Shown here piece after piece: positions 21,154-21,242 of a DNA stretch of 21,242 bases (position 1 is the stretch's first letter; each line of letters begins with the position of its first letter). The translations under genes were made by a program, and so were the position numbers. The notes below the pieces were generated by a model, which was given only the letters and a program-made list of their open reading frames with translations, was not told the origin of the DNA and did not search any database. This DNA comes from an uncultured Oscillospiraceae bacterium. GTDB taxonomy: Bacteria > Bacillota > Clostridia > Oscillospirales > Oscillospiraceae. The stretch lies in NCBI GenBank assembly GCA_910578505.1, contig CAJTPV010000045.1:1-21242 (forward strand), written 5' to 3'.

Positions 21154-21242
21154 AATTATAGGGACTGCAAAATCTCTGGCGGCGAAACAGGGATTTCGGT
21201 TTAGAAAGAAAAGGAGGGAGGGAAAGCGGAGAGAGAGAAGGG

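Overview
The window looks like chromosomal DNA from a GC-rich, endospore-forming anaerobe of the Clostridia. Oscillospirales / Oscillospiraceae-like is my inference; no rRNA or other marker gene is present to settle it. The basis is an alpha/beta-type small acid-soluble spore protein, the hup-rqcP-yabP-yabQ-divIC block of spore-forming Firmicutes, an FprA-type flavodiiron protein, a collagen-like surface or exosporium protein, and many sigma-A type TTGxxx-17-TAxxAT promoters.

Layout. (1) 1-541, minus: 5' part of a collagen-like Gly-X-Y protein running off the left edge. (2) 703-3975, minus: TetR regulator, oleate hydratase, then a DedA/VTT membrane protein, with palindromes between regulator and hydratase. 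(3) 4144-4338, minus: SASP. (4) 4710-8726, plus: an MFS transporter, then MalQ (4-alpha-glucanotransferase) and an M20 metallopeptidase, with well-formed promoters before the MFS gene and before malQ. (5) 8845-10011, minus: FprA flavodiiron protein with a perfect consensus promoter. (6) 10267-11940, plus: HU, RqcP, YabP, YabQ and a DivIC/FtsB-like protein. (7) 12025-15179, minus: a TAXI-type TRAP system (solute-binding lipoprotein, then fused permease). (8) 15251-15992: a gene-poor scar with a large hairpin, a 45-codon piece of L-rhamnose isomerase in antisense, and the last ~40 codons of an unidentified membrane protein in sense. (9) 15993-20897, plus: sugar-binding lipoprotein, L-xylulokinase-like FGGY kinase, LacI regulator and L-xylulose-5-phosphate 3-epimerase-like protein. 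(10) 20898-21242: terminators and no gene.

How the genes fit together. Section 9, with the RhaA relic, matches the known route L-lyxose -> L-xylulose (RhaA also does this) -> L-xylulose-5-P (LyxK) -> L-ribulose-5-P (UlaE/SgbU). The isomerase is broken here, and no ABC ATPase or intact permease accompanies the binding protein, so the locus looks like a remodelled pentose/deoxyhexose island. Section 2 looks like a regulated unsaturated-fatty-acid hydration module. Most genes belong to known families. The least explained parts are the scar at 15.6-15.9 kb, several palindromes that could be operators, and the leader of yabP.
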